Origin: Prauserella muralis
GTDB taxonomy: Bacteria > Actinomycetota > Actinomycetes > Mycobacteriales > Pseudonocardiaceae
Length of the DNA stretch: 64,000 nucleotides
Direction of reading: 5' to 3'
Assembly (NCBI RefSeq): GCF_003202285.1
Contig: NZ_MASW01000007.1
Location: 580,090-644,089, forward strand
The translations under genes were made by a program, and so were the position numbers. The notes beneath the pieces are model-generated. The model worked only from the letters and a program-made list of their open reading frames with translations. It was not told the DNA's origin and did no database searches. Below are positions 42,474 through 53,965 of this stretch, piece after piece (position 1 is the first letter of the stretch; each line of letters opens with the position of its first letter).

Positions 42474-43670
42474 GTGGAGCACACCGCACTCTCGCTCATA
42501 CAGCTGGGCGCCGTGTTCTTCACGCTCGGCGTCCTCGGCAGGCTCGCGGGCAAGATCGGGCTGTCGCCGATCCCGCTGTACCTGCTCGGCGGCCTGGCCT
42601 TCGGCGAGGGCGGGCTGATCCCGCTCGGCGACATCGACGCGTTCACCGACCTGGCCAGCGAGATCGGTGTCGTGCTGCTGCTGTTGCTGCTGGGCCTGGA
42701 GTACTCGGCGGCCGAGCTGTTCACCGGGCTGCGCCGCTCGTGGATGGCGGGTCTGCTCGACGCGGTGCTCAACGCCGCGCCCGGCGTCGCGGTGGCCCTG
42801 CTGCTCGGCTGGGGCCCGATCGGGGCGTTCGTGCTGGGCGGCATCACCTACATCTCCTCGTCCGGCATCGTCGCGAAGGTCCTCGGCGACCTGGGCAGGC
42901 TCGGTAACCGGGAGACACCGGTGGTGCTGTCCATCCTCGTGTTCGAGGACCTGATCATGGCGCTGTACCTGCCGATCCTGACGGCCGTCCTCGGCGGCAT
43001 CAGCTTCCTGGGCGGCCTGGAGGCGGTCGGCATCTCGCTCGCCGTGATCACGGTGGTGCTCGTGGTCGCCCTCAAGTACGGCCGGTACGTGTCGGCGATC
43101 GTGGACAGCGAGGACCGCGAGGTGTTCCTGCTGAAGATCTTCGGCGCGGCGCTGCTGGTCGCCGGGCTGGCCTCGGCGATGCAGGTGTCGGCGGCGGTGG
43201 GCGCGTTCCTGCTCGGCATCGCGGTCTCGGGCTCGACGGCGATCAACGCCACGCGGCTGCTGGAGCCGCTGCGGGACCTGTTCGCCGCCGTGTTCTTCGT
43301 GGTGTTCGGGTTGAACACCGATCCGCGCTCGATCCCGCCCGTGCTGGGCTGGGCTGTGGTGCTGGCGGTGGCGACGACGGCCACCAAGATCGTCACCGGC
43401 TGGTGGGCGGCGCGGCGCGCGGGTATCGGGCGGCTCGGCCGGGCCAGGGCCGGTGCGGCGCTGGTGGCACGCGGCGAGTTCTCGATCGTCATCGCGGGCC
43501 TGGCCGTGGCCGCCGGGGCCGTCGAGGGTGAACTCGCCGCGCTGGCGACGGCCTACGTGCTGCTGATGGCCATCACGGGCCCGATCGCGGCGCGCGTCGT
43601 GGAACCGCTGGTGCGGCTGGCGCAGCGCGGCATGACCGGCCTCGCCCGGGGCGCCGAAGGCGTCTCCTGA
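42474..43670 (+). CDS. khtU: CPA2 family cation:proton antiporter (KhtU/KefB-like)
   Basis: 398 aa, about 12-13 hydrophobic segments, with no C-terminal TrkA-N domain. VLLLLLLGLEYSAAELF and ITYISSSGIVAKVLGDLGRLGNRE, then VLVFEDLI, are CPA2 antiporter signatures. Together with khtT it forms a two-component K+(Na+)/H+ antiporter regulated by pH or nucleotide. The stop is followed by a repeat-rich terminator region. Confidence 0.9.
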   Translation: MEHTALSLIQLGAVFFTLGVLGRLAGKIGLSPIPLYLLGGLAFGEGGLIPLGDIDAFTDLASEIGVVLLLLLLGLEYSAAELFTGLRRSWMAGLLDAVLNAAPGVAVALLLGWGPIGAFVLGGITYISSSGIVAKVLGDLGRLGNRETPVVLSILVFEDLIMALYLPILTAVLGGISFLGGLEAVGISLAVITVVLVVALKYGRYVSAIVDSEDREVFLLKIFGAALLVAGLASAMQVSAAVGAFLLGIAVSGSTAINATRLLEPLRDLFAAVFFVVFGLNTDPRSIPPVLGWAVVLAVATTATKIVTGWWAARRAGIGRLGRARAGAALVARGEFSIVIAGLAVAAGAVEGELAALATAYVLLMAITGPIAARVVEPLVRLAQRGMTGLARGAEGVS

Positions 43671-43710
43671 CGGCACGGGCCCCCGATCCGAGGCGACGGC
43701 CCGGCGGCGA

Positions 43711-43849
43711 GCCGAGGGTGCCCTTCGGCACGCCTCCGGTACCCAAGGGCACCCTCGGCACCACGACCGGCACCCACCAACCCGAACCCGCCACCGAGCC
43801 CAAGGGCACCCTCGGCACGCATCCGGTACCCAAGGGCACCTTGGGCTCC
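43711..43849. repeat. Cluster of GGTACCCAAGGGCACC-type inverted repeats at a convergent junction
   Basis: GCCGAGGGTGCCCTT (43711-43725) pairs perfectly with AAGGGCACCCTCGGC (43745-43759). A further copy, CCAAGGGCACC, recurs at 43800-43810 and 43831-43840, where GAGCCCAAGG pairs with CCTTGGGCTC. The unit GGTACCCAAGGGCACC(C/T)T appears twice in direct orientation. The cluster lies between khtU (+) and rluB (-). The same core AAGGTGCCC/GGGCACCTT forms the inverted repeat at 53966-54022, so it belongs to a dispersed family, probably serving as a bidirectional terminator. Confidence 0.75.
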
Positions 43850-43875
43850 GCGGCAGGCGCGCGCCCCACGCGGGG

Positions 43876-44619
43876 CTAGAGGCCGACGGAGCGGTAGAGC
43901 CCGCCGATCTCCTGACGCGTCAGCTTGCGCAGCGTGCCCGGTTTGGTGCCGCCGAGCTGCACGTCGCCGACGGCCGTGCGCACCAGTTTGCGCACCGGGT
44001 GGCCCACCTCGGCCAGCAGCCGCCGGACGATGTGCTTGCGGCCCTCGTGCAGCACGATCTCCACGAGCGTGCGGCCCGGACGCGCGTCCTTGATCCGGAA
44101 CTCGTCGACCTTGACGGGGCCGTCCTCCAGCTCGACGCCGTCCTTGAGCTGCTTGCCGAGCCCGCGCGGCACGCTGCCGTCCACCTCGGCGAGGTAGGTC
44201 TTCGTCACGTGGTACGAGGGGTGCATCAGCCGGTGCGCGAGGTCGCCGTCGTTGGTGAGCAGCAGCAGGCCCTCGGTCTCGGCGTCCAGCCTGCCGACGT
44301 GGAACAGGCGCTCACGCCGGTCGCGCACGTAGTCGCCCACGCACGGCCGGCCCTGCTCGTCGAGCATCGTCGACAGCACCCCGCGCGGCTTGTTCAGCGC
44401 CAGGTACACCTGGTCGTCGCGCAGCACCACGCGCAGCCCGTCGACGTGGATCACGGCCGTGTCCGGATCGACCCTGCGCCCCTGCTCGCGCACCACCTCG
44501 CCGTCGACGCTGACCCGGCCCCGCGCGATGAGGTCCTCCGCGGCACGGCGCGACGCCACGCCCGCCTTCGCCAGCACCTTCTGCAGCCGGACGCCCTCGG
44601 CCTCGTGTTCAGATGTCAT
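43876..44619 (-). CDS. rluB: 23S rRNA pseudouridine synthase RluB family
   Basis: 247 aa. N-terminal S4 RNA-binding domain (VRLQKVLAKAGVASRRAAEDLI), followed by a RsuA/RluB catalytic domain with GRLDAETEGLLLLTNDGDLAHRL, where the Asp of GRLDAETEG is catalytic. It isomerises a uridine near position 2605 of 23S rRNA. It overlaps scpB by 11 bp, as in mycobacteria. Confidence 0.93.
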   Translation of the reverse strand: MTSEHEAEGVRLQKVLAKAGVASRRAAEDLIARGRVSVDGEVVREQGRRVDPDTAVIHVDGLRVVLRDDQVYLALNKPRGVLSTMLDEQGRPCVGDYVRDRRERLFHVGRLDAETEGLLLLTNDGDLAHRLMHPSYHVTKTYLAEVDGSVPRGLGKQLKDGVELEDGPVKVDEFRIKDARPGRTLVEIVLHEGRKHIVRRLLAEVGHPVRKLVRTAVGDVQLGGTKPGTLRKLTRQEIGGLYRSVGL

Positions 44620-45433
44620 CGATCGAATCCACCTCGGGCAGCAGCGGCGCGATCGGGGGCAGATCGGTCAGCGACGACAGCCCCAGCCGCTCCAGGAACA
44701 ACTCCGTGGTCACGTACAGCGTGCCACCGGTCTCGGGGTCGGCGCCGCTCTCCTCGATGAGCCCGCGCGCCAGCAGGGTCCGGATCACCCCGTCGACGTT
44801 GACGCCGCGCACGGCCGCCACGCGTGAGCGGGTCACCGGCTGGCGGTAGGCGATGACGGCAAGGGTCTCCAGCGCGGCGCGAGTCAGCTTGGAGCGCTGC
44901 CCGTCGAGCAGGAGCTTCTCCACGAACGGCGCGTACGTGTCGCGGGTGTAGAAGCGCCAGCCGTCGGCGACCCGGCGCAGGTCGATGCCGCTGCCCCGGT
45001 CGGTGAGGTCCTCGGCCATCGTGCGCAGCGTCTCGGTGACCCGCTCCGCCGGCTGTTCCAGCGCCTCCGCCAGCGACTCCTCGTTGACCGGCGAGTCGAC
45101 GACCAGCAGCAGCGCCTCCAGCGCCGACTGCAGCGCCTCGTAGGAACTCAGGTCCGGCAGCGTCCGCTCCGGGGCGACGGCGACCAGGTCCCCCGCGTCA
45201 CCGTCCTCGCCGTCCTCGCCGTCATCAGCGCCTTCGTCCGGCGCCTCGGCCCACTCCCCGGGCTCACCGGCGGGCTCGTCGGCGTCCAGGTCGATCGACT
45301 CGGTCACCGACTGAGGCCGCTCCGGCGCCTCGGCGGCCTCGGGGACGTCCGGGACGTCCGGAACCTCCGGCTCCACCGGCGTCTCCGGTTCGGCCTCCGC
45401 GTGTGCCTCGGCTCGCGTGTCCGGCTCGCTCAC
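44609..45433 (-). CDS. scpB: Segregation and condensation protein B
   Basis: 274 aa from GTG 45433 (GTGA overlap with scpA). The first ~100 residues are acidic and low-complexity (PEVPDVPDVPEAAEAPE..., DGEDGEDGDAGD), longer than usual. The two winged helices of ScpB follow (LLVVDSPVNEESLAEALEQPAERV, LTRAALETLAVIAYRQPVTRSRV). It is part of the SMC-ScpAB condensin. Confidence 0.9.
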   Translation of the reverse strand: MSEPDTRAEAHAEAEPETPVEPEVPDVPDVPEAAEAPERPQSVTESIDLDADEPAGEPGEWAEAPDEGADDGEDGEDGDAGDLVAVAPERTLPDLSSYEALQSALEALLLVVDSPVNEESLAEALEQPAERVTETLRTMAEDLTDRGSGIDLRRVADGWRFYTRDTYAPFVEKLLLDGQRSKLTRAALETLAVIAYRQPVTRSRVAAVRGVNVDGVIRTLLARGLIEESGADPETGGTLYVTTELFLERLGLSSLTDLPPIAPLLPEVDSIDDI

Positions 45434-46308
45434 CCGTACTCCTCGTTCTCCGCGTCCGCGCGGTCCCGTTCGGCCTCGGCCGTGGCGTCCTCCACGGAGC
45501 CGCCGGTCCAGCGCACCTGCAGCTCCGCGAGCGCCTCCGGCTGCTCGAAGTTCACCGTCGACTCCCGGTACAGCTCCAGCAGGGCCAGAAACCGGGCCAC
45601 GACCTCGATGGTGTGCTCGCAGTCGGCGACCAGCTCGCTGAAGCTCGCCGTGCCCGCCGACGCCAGGCGCACCCGCAGGATGGCCGCGTGCTCGCGCACC
45701 GACACCTTGCCCGCGTGCAGGTGGTCCAGCGACACGGTCGGCGGCGGCTTGGGCCGGAACACCTCGAGGGCAATGTCGGCGAACTTCTCCGGGGTCACGC
45801 CGAGCATCACCTCGGGCAGCAGCCCGACGTAGCGCTCCTCCAGCGCCACCGAGCGCGGGTACCGCCGCAGGGCGCCCGCCTCCAGCTCCGCGAACAGCGC
45901 CGCCACCTGCTTGTACGCACGGTACTGCAGCACCCTGGCGAACAGCAGGTCCCTGGCCTCCAGCAGCGCGAGGTCGTCCTCGCTCTCCACCTCCGCCGAG
46001 GGCAGCAGCCGCGCCGCCTTGAGATCCAGCAGCGTGGCCGCGATGACCAGGAACTCCGTCGTCTCGTCCAGGTCCCACCCCGCGCCGAGTGCCCGTGTGT
46101 AGGCGATGAAGTCGTCGGTGACCTGGTGCAGGGCGACCTCGGTGACGTCGAGCTGGTGCTGCGAGATGAGCTGCAGCAGCAGGTCGAACGGTCCCTCGAA
46201 GTTCGCCAGGCGCACCTTGAAGCGCGACGACGCGCCGCCGCCCTCCTCGGTCGCCTCGGCGAGCTCGGCGGCCTGGCCGGCCTGCTGGGGCGAGGCCCCC
46301 TGCTCCAT
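45430..46308 (-). CDS. scpA: Segregation and condensation protein A
   Basis: 292 aa. FKVRLANFEGPFDLLLQLIS is the kleisin N-terminal signature; residues to ~200 form the long linker and the C-terminal winged helix contains TASFSELVADCEHTIEVVARFLALLELYRE. It bridges the SMC heads. Its ATG overlaps the stop of the upstream RHH-like gene by one base (TGATG). Confidence 0.92.
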   Translation of the reverse strand: MEQGASPQQAGQAAELAEATEEGGGASSRFKVRLANFEGPFDLLLQLISQHQLDVTEVALHQVTDDFIAYTRALGAGWDLDETTEFLVIAATLLDLKAARLLPSAEVESEDDLALLEARDLLFARVLQYRAYKQVAALFAELEAGALRRYPRSVALEERYVGLLPEVMLGVTPEKFADIALEVFRPKPPPTVSLDHLHAGKVSVREHAAILRVRLASAGTASFSELVADCEHTIEVVARFLALLELYRESTVNFEQPEALAELQVRWTGGSVEDATAEAERDRADAENEEYG

Positions 46309-46745
46309 CAGTTCTTGGCTTCCTCGGGATCGAAGTCGGCGCGCAGGCGCTGCACCAGCACCGAGTCCTCCCCGTGCTCGTCGAAGTCGGCGAGCAGCAC
46401 GGCCACCGCCTCCCGCACGATCCGGCCCCGGTCGACGACGAGATCGTGCGAGCCGCGCAGGGCCAGCCTGGCGTGCTCCATCGCGAGCAGCTCGTCGCCG
46501 GAGACGTAGACCGTGATCTTGGCGTCGTGCTTCTGTCTGCCGGAGCCGCGGCGCGCCGCGCCCTCGCCGGACAGCCGCCGGTCGCGGCTCGTCCGGGTGC
46601 CGTTGCCCTCGGCGTTGCCCGCGCCGTTGCCCGCGTTCCTGTCGTCGCCGTTGGCGGTCTCCGCCGCGGGCTGCCCCCCGAAGACGGGGTTGCTGGTACG
46701 ACGGAACAGCTCAGACGCGCCGGGCAGGGAAGCCCTCCTGCTCAC
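46308..46745 (-). CDS. Ribbon-helix-helix-like conserved protein between parA and scpA
   Basis: 145 aa. The first ~70 residues are Gly/Asn/Arg-rich and probably disordered. The rest reads DAKITVYVSGDELLAMEHAR then a helix-rich stretch VDRGRIVREAVAVLLADF, a beta-strand then two helices as in ribbon-helix-helix DNA-binding proteins. Its start overlaps the parA stop by 4 bp and its stop overlaps the scpA ATG by one base. A small DNA-binding partner next to an orphan ParA could act like a ParB/ParG centromere protein. This is inferred from position and predicted fold only. Confidence 0.6.
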   Translation of the reverse strand: MSRRASLPGASELFRRTSNPVFGGQPAAETANGDDRNAGNGAGNAEGNGTRTSRDRRLSGEGAARRGSGRQKHDAKITVYVSGDELLAMEHARLALRGSHDLVVDRGRIVREAVAVLLADFDEHGEDSVLVQRLRADFDPEEAKN

Positions 46746-47707
46746 CGAGCGATCACCTCGCGAGCCAGCGCGCGGTACGCGGCCGCGCCGGCCGACCTCG
46801 GAGCCCAGCGAGTGATCGGCTCGCCGGCCACTGTGGTCTCAGGGAATCGCACGGTGCGGTTGATCACCGTGTCGAACACGGTGTCCCCGAATGCCTCCAC
46901 CACGCGCGCCATGACCTCCTTCGAATGCAGGGTTCTCGGATCGAACATGGTGGCGAGAATCCCGGTGATATCTAGTTTGGGGTTCAGCCTCTCGCGCACC
47001 TTCTCGATGGTGTCGATCAGCAACGCCACGCCACGCAGACTGAAGAACTCGCACTCCAGCGGGATGATCACCCCATCGGCCGCGGTGAGCGCGTTGACGG
47101 TGAGCAGCCCGAGCGACGGCTGGCAGTCCACTAGAACATAGTCGTAGCGGTCCATCACCGGTCTCAGCACCCTCAGCAAGGTGTGCTCGCGGCCGACCTC
47201 GGCGACGAGCTGCACCTCCGCGGCGGACAGGTCGATGTTGCTCGGCAGCAGGTCGACGTTGTCCACGGAGGTCTTGCGGACAACGCCCTCGACGTCCACC
47301 GAGCGTTCCATGATCACGTTGTAGACGGTCTGGTCCAGCTCGTGCGGCTGGATGCCCAGGCCCACCGAGAGCGCGCCCTGCGGGTCGAAGTCCACGAGCA
47401 GCACGCGGCGGCCGTACTCGGCGAGCGCGGCGCCGAGGTTGATGGTCGAGGTGGTCTTGCCGACGCCGCCCTTCTGGTTGCACATCGCCACCACGCGCGC
47501 GGGCCCGTGCCTGTCCAGCTCGGGCGGCTCCGGAATCTCGCGGAGCGGGCGCCCGGTGGGCCCGAGCTTGGCCTTCGGGTCCTTGCCGTTCGTCTCCTCC
47601 GGCGCAGTCACGTCGAACTCCCCACTATCGCCGCCGGTCTCGGTCGCGATGCTCACCCGGCTGAGGCTGTCCGGGACACGCCGGGCCGGTTCCTGGGAAG
47701 TCGACAT
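46742..47707 (-). CDS. parA: ParA/Soj-family ATPase
   Basis: 321 aa. Deviant Walker A KGGVGKTTSTINLGAAL, A' region VLLVDFDPQGALSVGLG and YDYVLVDCQPSLGLLTVNAL identify a chromosome-partition ParA. The N-terminal 60 residues are hydrophilic. It is the Rv1708-type orphan, located with scpAB and xerD rather than at the oriC parAB pair; its partner is probably the adjoining small gene. Confidence 0.92.
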   Translation of the reverse strand: MSTSQEPARRVPDSLSRVSIATETGGDSGEFDVTAPEETNGKDPKAKLGPTGRPLREIPEPPELDRHGPARVVAMCNQKGGVGKTTSTINLGAALAEYGRRVLLVDFDPQGALSVGLGIQPHELDQTVYNVIMERSVDVEGVVRKTSVDNVDLLPSNIDLSAAEVQLVAEVGREHTLLRVLRPVMDRYDYVLVDCQPSLGLLTVNALTAADGVIIPLECEFFSLRGVALLIDTIEKVRERLNPKLDITGILATMFDPRTLHSKEVMARVVEAFGDTVFDTVINRTVRFPETTVAGEPITRWAPRSAGAAAYRALAREVIAR

Positions 47708-47812
47708 ATGGCGAAAGCTCCTCGTTCGGCCATGGACGGCGCAAGCCTATGCGGGCTCACAGAACACCGCCAAAGCGGCTCGCCGGGCGCGAACGGAGGA
47801 CTTTCGGCCTCC

Positions 47813-48748
47813 TCAGCCGAGTGCCCGAGGATGGGCCGTCGTGTAAACCTCACGCAGAGTGTTCACCGTAATCAGAGTGTAAACCTGCGTCGTCGTCACC
47901 GACGCGTGCCCCAGCAGCTCCTGGACCACCCGCACGTCGGCGCCACCTTCCAGCAGGTGGGTGGCGAACGAGTGCCGCAGCGTGTGCGGCGAGACGCTGG
48001 CCGACAGCCCGGCGCGCTCGGCGTGGGTCTTGAGCACCTGCCACGCGCTCTGCCGCGAGAGCCGCCCGCCGCGCGCGTTCAAGAACACCGCCGCGGTGCC
48101 CCGGCCGCGCGTCGCCAGCACCGGCCTGGCGCGCACGAGGTAGGCATGCAGCGCCTCCAGCGCGGGCCGCCCGATCGGCACCAGGCGCTGCCTGCCGCCC
48201 TTGCCGTCGAGCAGCACGGTGCGTTCGGCGTCGTCGATGTCGTCGAGGTCCAGCCCGACAGCCTCGGAGATCCGCGCGCCGGTGGAGTACAGCAGCTCCA
48301 GCAGCGCCCTGTCCCGCAGGGGGCCCGCCCCGTCGCTGGACGGCATGTCGAGCAACCGCAGGACGTCGTGCACGGGCAGCGCCTTCGGCAGCCGCCGCGC
48401 GGGCGCGGGTGGCTTCACGTCCCGGGCCGGGTCGTGCTCGGTGATGCCGTCGGCGTGGGCGAAGCGGTGCAGGCCCCGCACCGCCACCAGCGCCCGCGCC
48501 GCCGAGGATGCGGCCAGTGGCCGGTGCTCGCCGTCGCCCTCGCGCAGGGCCACGCCGAAGGCGCTGATGTGCTCGGCGCGGACCTCGGCGATGCCGGACA
48601 CGCCCGCCGCCTCGAGGTGCGCGGCGTAGCGGCGCAGGTCGCGTGCATAGCTGTCGAGCGTGTTGCGCGCCGTCCCCCGCTCCACGGTCAGATGGTCGAG
48701 GTAGGCGGCGACGACCTCGGGCACGGACGAGCCGCTGGCACTGGGCAC
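47813..48748 (-). CDS. xerD: Site-specific tyrosine recombinase XerD
   Basis: 311 aa from GTG 48748. N-terminal SAM-like core-binding domain ([37 protein letters not shown]), then the catalytic domain with [19 protein letters not shown] (Arg), [39 protein letters not shown] (His-x-x-Arg, His and Tyr). It resolves chromosome dimers with XerC. It is separated from parA by 105 bp. Confidence 0.93.
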   Translation of the reverse strand: MPSASGSSVPEVVAAYLDHLTVERGTARNTLDSYARDLRRYAAHLEAAGVSGIAEVRAEHISAFGVALREGDGEHRPLAASSAARALVAVRGLHRFAHADGITEHDPARDVKPPAPARRLPKALPVHDVLRLLDMPSSDGAGPLRDRALLELLYSTGARISEAVGLDLDDIDDAERTVLLDGKGGRQRLVPIGRPALEALHAYLVRARPVLATRGRGTAAVFLNARGGRLSRQSAWQVLKTHAERAGLSASVSPHTLRHSFATHLLEGGADVRVVQELLGHASVTTTQVYTLITVNTLREVYTTAHPRALG

Positions 48749-48810
48749 GCGGACACTGTAGAGACCGCCAGAGACCGCCGCGGGCGCAGTCCCGCGGGTA
48801 GCGTGGAGAC

Positions 48811-49317
48811 ATGCCGAGCGATCCCGATCCGGACCAGTTGCGTATCGGCACCTCCGAGCGCGAGGAGGCCTCGCGCGTCCTCGCCGACCACTTCGCCGAG
48901 GGGCGGCTGACCACCGACGAGTACGACGAGCGGGTGGCCGGGGCGCTGGCCGCCAGGACCGTGGCCGAGCTGCGGCCGCTGTTCGAGGACCTGCCCGCGC
49001 CGCGACCGTCGTTCCTGGCGCCGCCCGCGCCGCCTTTCGGGTCCGCACCGCCGAATCCGTACGCGGTCGCCGCGCGGCCACCCGCCGGCCCGCCCGCACC
49101 GGTCTCCGACCGGTCGAAGGTCGTCGCCGGGGTGCTGCAGATCGTGCTGCCGATGGGCGCGGGCCGCTTCTACACCGGCCACATCGGCCTGGCGCTCGCG
49201 CAGCTGTTCGTCACGCTGGTCACGCTCGGCGTCGGTGCGATCTGGCCGATCATCGACGGGGTGCTGCTGCTGGTCAACGGCGGAGTGGACCGCGACGGCC
49301 GCCGCCTGTCGGGCTGA
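48811..49317 (+). CDS. DUF1707 and TM2 domain membrane protein
   Basis: 168 aa. The N-terminal [32 protein letters not shown] is the DUF1707 (SHOCT-like) domain; a Pro-rich linker follows, and the C-terminal ~65 residues form a TM2 domain (two helices, [40 protein letters not shown]). It is inserted on the opposite strand between xerD and the NUDIX gene. Function unknown. Confidence 0.85.
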   Translation: MPSDPDPDQLRIGTSEREEASRVLADHFAEGRLTTDEYDERVAGALAARTVAELRPLFEDLPAPRPSFLAPPAPPFGSAPPNPYAVAARPPAGPPAPVSDRSKVVAGVLQIVLPMGAGRFYTGHIGLALAQLFVTLVTLGVGAIWPIIDGVLLLVNGGVDRDGRRLSG

Positions 49318-49337
49318 GCCGGGAAGGCCCCGTGGCC

Positions 49338-51742
<2,405 letters not shown>

Positions 51743-51746
51743 TCAC

Positions 51747-53018
51747 GTGGCTCGGGACATGACCTGGACAGCGCCGGTGGCCGAGGGAAAGCTCGACGCG
51801 GCGGTCCGCGTTCCGGGCTCGAAGTCGATCACCAACCGCGCGTACGTGCTGGCCGCTCTCTCGGCGGGCCCGACGCTCGTGCGTGACCCGCTGGACTCCC
51901 GGGACGCGCGGCTCATGCTGGGCGCGCTCGACCGGCTCGGCGCCGCCTCCGAGCAGACCGCCGACGGCGTGCGGGTGCAGCCGCTCACCCAGGGCGAGGG
52001 CGAGGTGTCGATCGCCCTCGGCAACGCGGGCACGGTCGCGCGCTTCACGCCCGCACTGGCCACGCTGGGCTCCCGCACCGTGCACTTCGACGGGGACGAG
52101 GCGATCCGGCGCAGGCCCATCGGCCCGCTGCTGGGGGCGCTGACGGCGCTGGGCGCCGACATCGCCGACGGCGGCCGGGCCGCCCCGCCGTTCACCGTGC
52201 GCGGGCACGGCGGCCTGGCGGGCGGCGCCGTGGAGATCGACTCGTCGGCCTCCAGCCAGTTCCTGTCGGCACTGCTGCTGGCCGCGCCTGCCTTCACCGA
52301 GGGCGTCACCGTCCGGCTCACCGGCACGCCGCCCAGCGAGCCGCACATCGCGATGACGCTCGACATGCTCCGCCGCTTCGGCGCCGCGCCCGAGCGGCAC
52401 CTCGACGAGTTCCACGTGCCGCCCGCGACGCTCGCGCTGGCCGACTACACCGTCGAGCCCGACCTGTCCTCGGCGGCGCCGTTCGTGGTGGCCCCGCTGC
52501 TCACGGGCGGCGCGGTGCGGGTCGAGGGCTGGCCCACCGAGACGACGCAGCCCGGCGACTGGCTGCGCAGCCTCGTGCGCGAACTGGGTGCCGAGGTGAG
52601 GCTCGACGCCGCGGGCCTCACCGTCGCCGGCACGGGCAGGTTGCCCGGCGTCACGCTGGACCTGCACGAGGTCGGCGAGCTGACACCGGTGATCGCGGCG
52701 CTGCTGTGCTTCGCCGACGGCCCTTCGGTGATCTCGGGCGTGGCGCACCTGCGCGGGCACGAGACCGACCGGCTCGCCGCGCTGGCCACGGAACTGGGCG
52801 CGCTCGGCGGCGACGTCAGCGAGACCGCCGACGGGCTGCGCATCCGCCCCGCCCCGCTGCACGGCGGCGTGTTCCACACCTACGACGACCACCGGCTGGT
52901 GATGGCGGGCGCCGTGCTGGGCCTGCGCGTGCCGGGCATCGAGGTGGAGAACCCGGCCACGGTCGGCAAGACGTTCCCCGGCTTCGTCGAGGCCTGGCAC
53001 AGCATGCTCGCGGCCTGA
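51747..53018 (+). CDS. aroA: 3-phosphoshikimate 1-carboxyvinyltransferase (EPSP synthase)
   Basis: 423 aa from GTG 51747. VPGSKSITNRAYVLAALS (PEP/shikimate-3-phosphate binding), LGNAGTVARFTPAL (class I LGNAGTAxR-like loop, here with V after T) and the C-terminal RGHETDRLAALATELGALGGDVSE and FHTYDDHRLVMAGAVLGL are diagnostic. It makes EPSP in the shikimate pathway. Situated between steB and pyrG, an insertion relative to mycobacterial synteny. Confidence 0.94.
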   Translation: MARDMTWTAPVAEGKLDAAVRVPGSKSITNRAYVLAALSAGPTLVRDPLDSRDARLMLGALDRLGAASEQTADGVRVQPLTQGEGEVSIALGNAGTVARFTPALATLGSRTVHFDGDEAIRRRPIGPLLGALTALGADIADGGRAAPPFTVRGHGGLAGGAVEIDSSASSQFLSALLLAAPAFTEGVTVRLTGTPPSEPHIAMTLDMLRRFGAAPERHLDEFHVPPATLALADYTVEPDLSSAAPFVVAPLLTGGAVRVEGWPTETTQPGDWLRSLVRELGAEVRLDAAGLTVAGTGRLPGVTLDLHEVGELTPVIAALLCFADGPSVISGVAHLRGHETDRLAALATELGALGGDVSETADGLRIRPAPLHGGVFHTYDDHRLVMAGAVLGLRVPGIEVENPATVGKTFPGFVEAWHSMLAA

Positions 53019-53084
53019 CCCGCCGACCGGCGTTTTCGTCCCGGAACCCCGGGCGAGCCCGAAGTCTTGGCAGACGCGTAACCG

Positions 53085-53465
53085 ATGAGTTACGCTTCTG
53101 TCGTGGATGCCGCGCAGGCGATCGCCGAACCGGTGCGCCGGGACATCCTCGTGCTGCTCTTGCACGAGGGCAGCGTGCCCGCGGGCGAGATCGCGCGGCG
53201 GTTCTCCATCAGCCGCCCGGCGATCAGCCGTCACCTGCGGGTGCTGCGCGAGAGCGGGCTGGTGCGCGCCGAGACCACCGGCCGGCAGCGGCTCTACGTG
53301 CTCGACCCGGCGCCGCTGGCCGAGCTGGCCGGCTGGCTCGCCCAGTTCACGAGCGACCCGGCCTGGCAGCAGCGGCTCGACGCCCTGGAAACCGAGGTGT
53401 ACCGAACGCGGCGGGAGCGGGCCCGGCCCGATCCGGCGGCGGCGACCGAACAGGAGACGGCATGA
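53085..53465 (+). CDS. ArsR family transcriptional regulator
   Basis: 126 aa. The winged helix spans about residues 10-80 (VRRDILVLLLHEGSVPAGEIARRFSISRPAISRHLRVLRESGLV). No metal-ligand Cys motif is present, so it is of the ArsR type that pairs with SRPBCC proteins. It overlaps the next gene by 4 bp (ATGA). Confidence 0.88.
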   Translation: MSYASVVDAAQAIAEPVRRDILVLLLHEGSVPAGEIARRFSISRPAISRHLRVLRESGLVRAETTGRQRLYVLDPAPLAELAGWLAQFTSDPAWQQRLDALETEVYRTRRERARPDPAAATEQETA

Positions 53466-53956
53466 AGCGACCCACCGGACGACTCGTACCCACCGCCGAC
53501 GGACACGACCTGGTGCTCACCCGCACCTTCCGGGCGCCCATCGACGACGTGTGGGCCAGTGTCACCGAGTCCGAGCGCACCGCACGCTGGTTCGGCCCGT
53601 GGAAGGGCGAGCCCGGCGCCGGCAGGACCGTCCAGGTGCAGCTCGTCCACGAAGAGGAAGCCCCGTGGACGGACCTGCGCATCGACGCCTGCGAGCCGCC
53701 CCGGCGCCTCGCCGTGTCGATGACCGACGAGGGCGGCACCTGGCGCCTGGAGGCCCAGCTCACCGAGACCGGAGGCACCACCGAGCTGCGGCTCGTGCAG
53801 CACCTGATCGATCTCGGCGGTGTCGGCGAGGTCGGCCCCGGCTGGGAGTACTACCTCGACCTGCTCGTCGCGTCGCGGGCCGGGGAGCCGCTGCCGGCCT
53901 TCGACGAGTACTACCCCGCACAGAAGGAGTACTACGCGGACCTGGCGAAGGGCTAG
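53462..53956 (+). CDS. SRPBCC (AHSA1-like) ligand-binding protein
   Basis: 164 aa. LTRTFRAPIDDVWASVTESERTARWFGPW is the AHSA1/START-like fold signature, and ...GWEYYLDLL near the C-terminus is the conserved helix. It is translationally coupled to the ArsR gene; such pairs are common in actinobacteria, with the SRPBCC member probably binding a small hydrophobic ligand. Function unproven. Confidence 0.85.
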   Translation: MKRPTGRLVPTADGHDLVLTRTFRAPIDDVWASVTESERTARWFGPWKGEPGAGRTVQVQLVHEEEAPWTDLRIDACEPPRRLAVSMTDEGGTWRLEAQLTETGGTTELRLVQHLIDLGGVGEVGPGWEYYLDLLVASRAGEPLPAFDEYYPAQKEYYADLAKG

Positions 53957-53965
53957 CCAGGGCGA

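Noticed and set aside
38940..43676. A 1,578-codon open frame on the minus strand through the antiporter genes
   Set aside because: It runs through mnhB, out of frame over mnhA, and antisense to khtTU. Only its 3' end (mnhB) is real; long open frames are expected at this GC content.
47183..48910. Plus-strand open frame across parA and xerD
   Set aside because: Antisense to two well-recognised genes, composition typical of a shadow frame.
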